Below are positions 15,897 through 16,518 of a DNA stretch of 16,518 nt, in pieces. Every line of letters begins with the position of its first letter. The first letter of the stretch is position 1. The notes below the pieces were generated by a model. It ran no database searches, was not told the DNA's origin, and worked only from the letters and a program-made list of their open reading frames with translations. The translations under genes were made by a program, and so were the position numbers. The DNA lies in assembly GCA_910578835.1 (NCBI GenBank), contig CAJTSK010000047.1, positions 1 through 16,518 of the forward strand, read 5' to 3'. This stretch comes from an uncultured Muribaculum sp. GTDB lineage: Bacteria > Bacteroidota > Bacteroidia > Bacteroidales > Muribaculaceae.

Positions 15897-15902
15897 CATT
15901 AT

Positions 15903-16349
15903 CTAATTGATATATTTAGGATTATATTCCATACCATTCTTGTCTAAAAATCGTATCAGCTCCTCTCGTGGAGTAACAATGCGATGATGTTCAACCTGAT
16001 TCATGATATATGCAGCCACTGCCGACTTATGGGTGGCGGACACGGAAAAGGCATAATACCCTTCTCCCCATCTTGTAAATGCAGGAAACATGCTTCGACG
16101 CTGACTCATCCAGATGCTTGAACTCCGTTTTATCTCGCGCATAAGAACGGAAATTGCGATATCTTGATGTACATCCACTAAAATATGGATATGATCTTCA
16201 ATCCCTCCAATCTGTACTATCTTACATTTTTGCCCCCTGGCAATGCCACAGATATATCTATAAAGTTCTTCACTATGTTGCGGTGTGATAGACCGATTAC
16301 GTGAATGTGTGGTGACGACAATGTGATGCAGGGAATTTACGTTGCTCAT
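15903..16349 (-). CDS. Single-domain Y1 transposase, IS200/IS605 or REP-associated type
   Basis: A 148-residue protein of the TnpA/RAYT superfamily. Seen: the HUH metal-binding motif in GGIEDHIHILVDV (His53, His55), the aromatic segment RWGEGYYAFSVS, and the catalytic tyrosine region AAYIMNQVEHHR (Tyr114, with Gln118 as likely third metal ligand). The usual C-terminus NGMEYNPKYI follows. All key residues are present, so it looks intact. Known: these enzymes nick single-stranded DNA at hairpins through a 5'-phosphotyrosine link; RAYTs are domesticated relatives associated with dispersed REP palindromes. The ATG at 16349 is chosen over an upstream TTG at 16373 because the latter lies inside the -7 promoter element. 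No tnpB gene accompanies it. The inverted palindromic flanks and scattered similar repeats favour a RAYT-type role. Confidence 0.88.
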   Translation of the reverse strand: MSNVNSLHHIVVTTHSRNRSITPQHSEELYRYICGIARGQKCKIVQIGGIEDHIHILVDVHQDIAISVLMREIKRSSSIWMSQRRSMFPAFTRWGEGYYAFSVSATHKSAVAAYIMNQVEHHRIVTPREELIRFLDKNGMEYNPKYIN

Positions 16350-16370
16350 ACTATTATAATTGATTGGAAT

Positions 16371-16401
16371 CAAATGTAATTAAAATGGATGAAATTACAA
16401 A
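16371..16401 (-). promoter_or_regulatory. Promoter of the Y1 transposase gene
   Basis: On the minus strand TTTG (complement of 16398-16401) and TACATTTG (complement of 16371-16378) lie 19 bases apart, a close match to the Bacteroidota consensus. Initiation near 16364 leaves a leader of only about 15 bases before the ATG at 16349, which supports that start. Confidence 0.75.
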
Positions 16402-16424
16402 ATTTATGTTAAGATAGTTGCCGG

Positions 16425-16518
16425 ATGAGGGTGTGCGACCCACTACGGGGTCGTCGTTGGGGGGAGGGCGTTCGTGTCCACGGGCGCACCTCCGGCGCTG
16501 CCCGCGGTTAACGGGATG
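16425..16518 (+). repeat. Right inverted flank of the Y1 transposase unit
   Basis: This is the inverted partner of 15805-15896. It holds the hairpin CGACCC/GGGTCG (16436-16441 with 16448-16453) and the GCGCACCTCC ... GCGGTTAACGGGATG core. The window ends inside the repeat, so the GCCCTTTCAGGGC part seen in the other copies probably continues beyond 16518. Confidence 0.85.

Larger units (their letters stand above)
15552..15902. repeat. Gene-free stretch of REP-like fragments and a 28-bp duplication
   Basis: No gene is supported here. It holds a fragment of the REP-like element (about 15628-15653, GTTGCCCTGAAA and CATCATCCCGG), a perfect 28-bp tandem duplication (15680-15707 and 15708-15735), and a hairpin TTATCCCC/GGGGATAA (15722-15729 with 15733-15740). 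An inverted full copy of the REP-like element runs from about 15784 to 15845, followed by a CGACCC/GGGTCG hairpin (15873-15890). The latter two form the left flank of the transposase gene. Confidence 0.8.

Noticed and set aside
16350..16373. An upstream TTG start for the transposase
   Set aside because: The TTG is part of the -7 promoter element, so it would not be in the transcript; the ATG at 16349 begins a typical N-terminus.

Overview
The window looks like chromosomal DNA of a member of the Bacteroidales (Bacteroidota), perhaps a gut family such as Muribaculaceae. Three things support this: an Mfa-type (type V) fimbrial operon with DUF3575 and DUF3868 partner genes, three promoters of the Bacteroidota TTTG / TAnnTTTG type, and an absence of obvious Shine-Dalgarno sequences. 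The family-level guess is inference.

Layout. Positions 1-73 hold the last codons of a plus-strand gene that converges on a minus-strand tRNA-Lys (CTT), with a terminator hairpin between them. From 652 to 12959 seven minus-strand genes form what looks like one fimbrial operon. In order of transcription they are: a DUF3575 outer-membrane-type protein, a DUF3868/OmpA-like protein, the Mfa1-type major fimbrillin, an Mfa2/FimB-type anchor lipoprotein, a smaller accessory fimbrillin, and two very large fimbrillin-like lipoproteins (1032 and about 958 residues). A good promoter lies at 13091-13122.

The two large proteins are the most interesting part. Each begins as a fimbrillin-like lipoprotein. 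The first ends in carbohydrate-binding-like beta modules (two related repeats plus a WPG-containing module). The second ends in a FISUMP-like domain followed by another WPG-containing module. My reading is that they are glycan-binding tip or accessory adhesins. In the first one, base composition drops sharply (about 62% to about 33% GC) where the binding modules begin, which suggests module exchange. The DUF3868 gene carries a one-base frameshift in a G6 run that separates the signal peptide from the rest of the protein.

From 13263 to 13663 the space between the fimbrial promoter and the next gene holds a REP-like palindromic element and a minisatellite of seven full 35/36-bp units plus a partial one. 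A GadC-like amino acid antiporter gene and a small upstream gene follow (13680-15551). The right end holds a single-domain Y1 (REP-associated type) transposase gene between two inverted copies, about 90 bp each, of a palindromic repeat. The same repeat occurs as a solo copy beside the fimbrial promoter and as a fragment at about 15628. This suggests a family of short palindromic elements mobilised by, or co-evolving with, the transposase.
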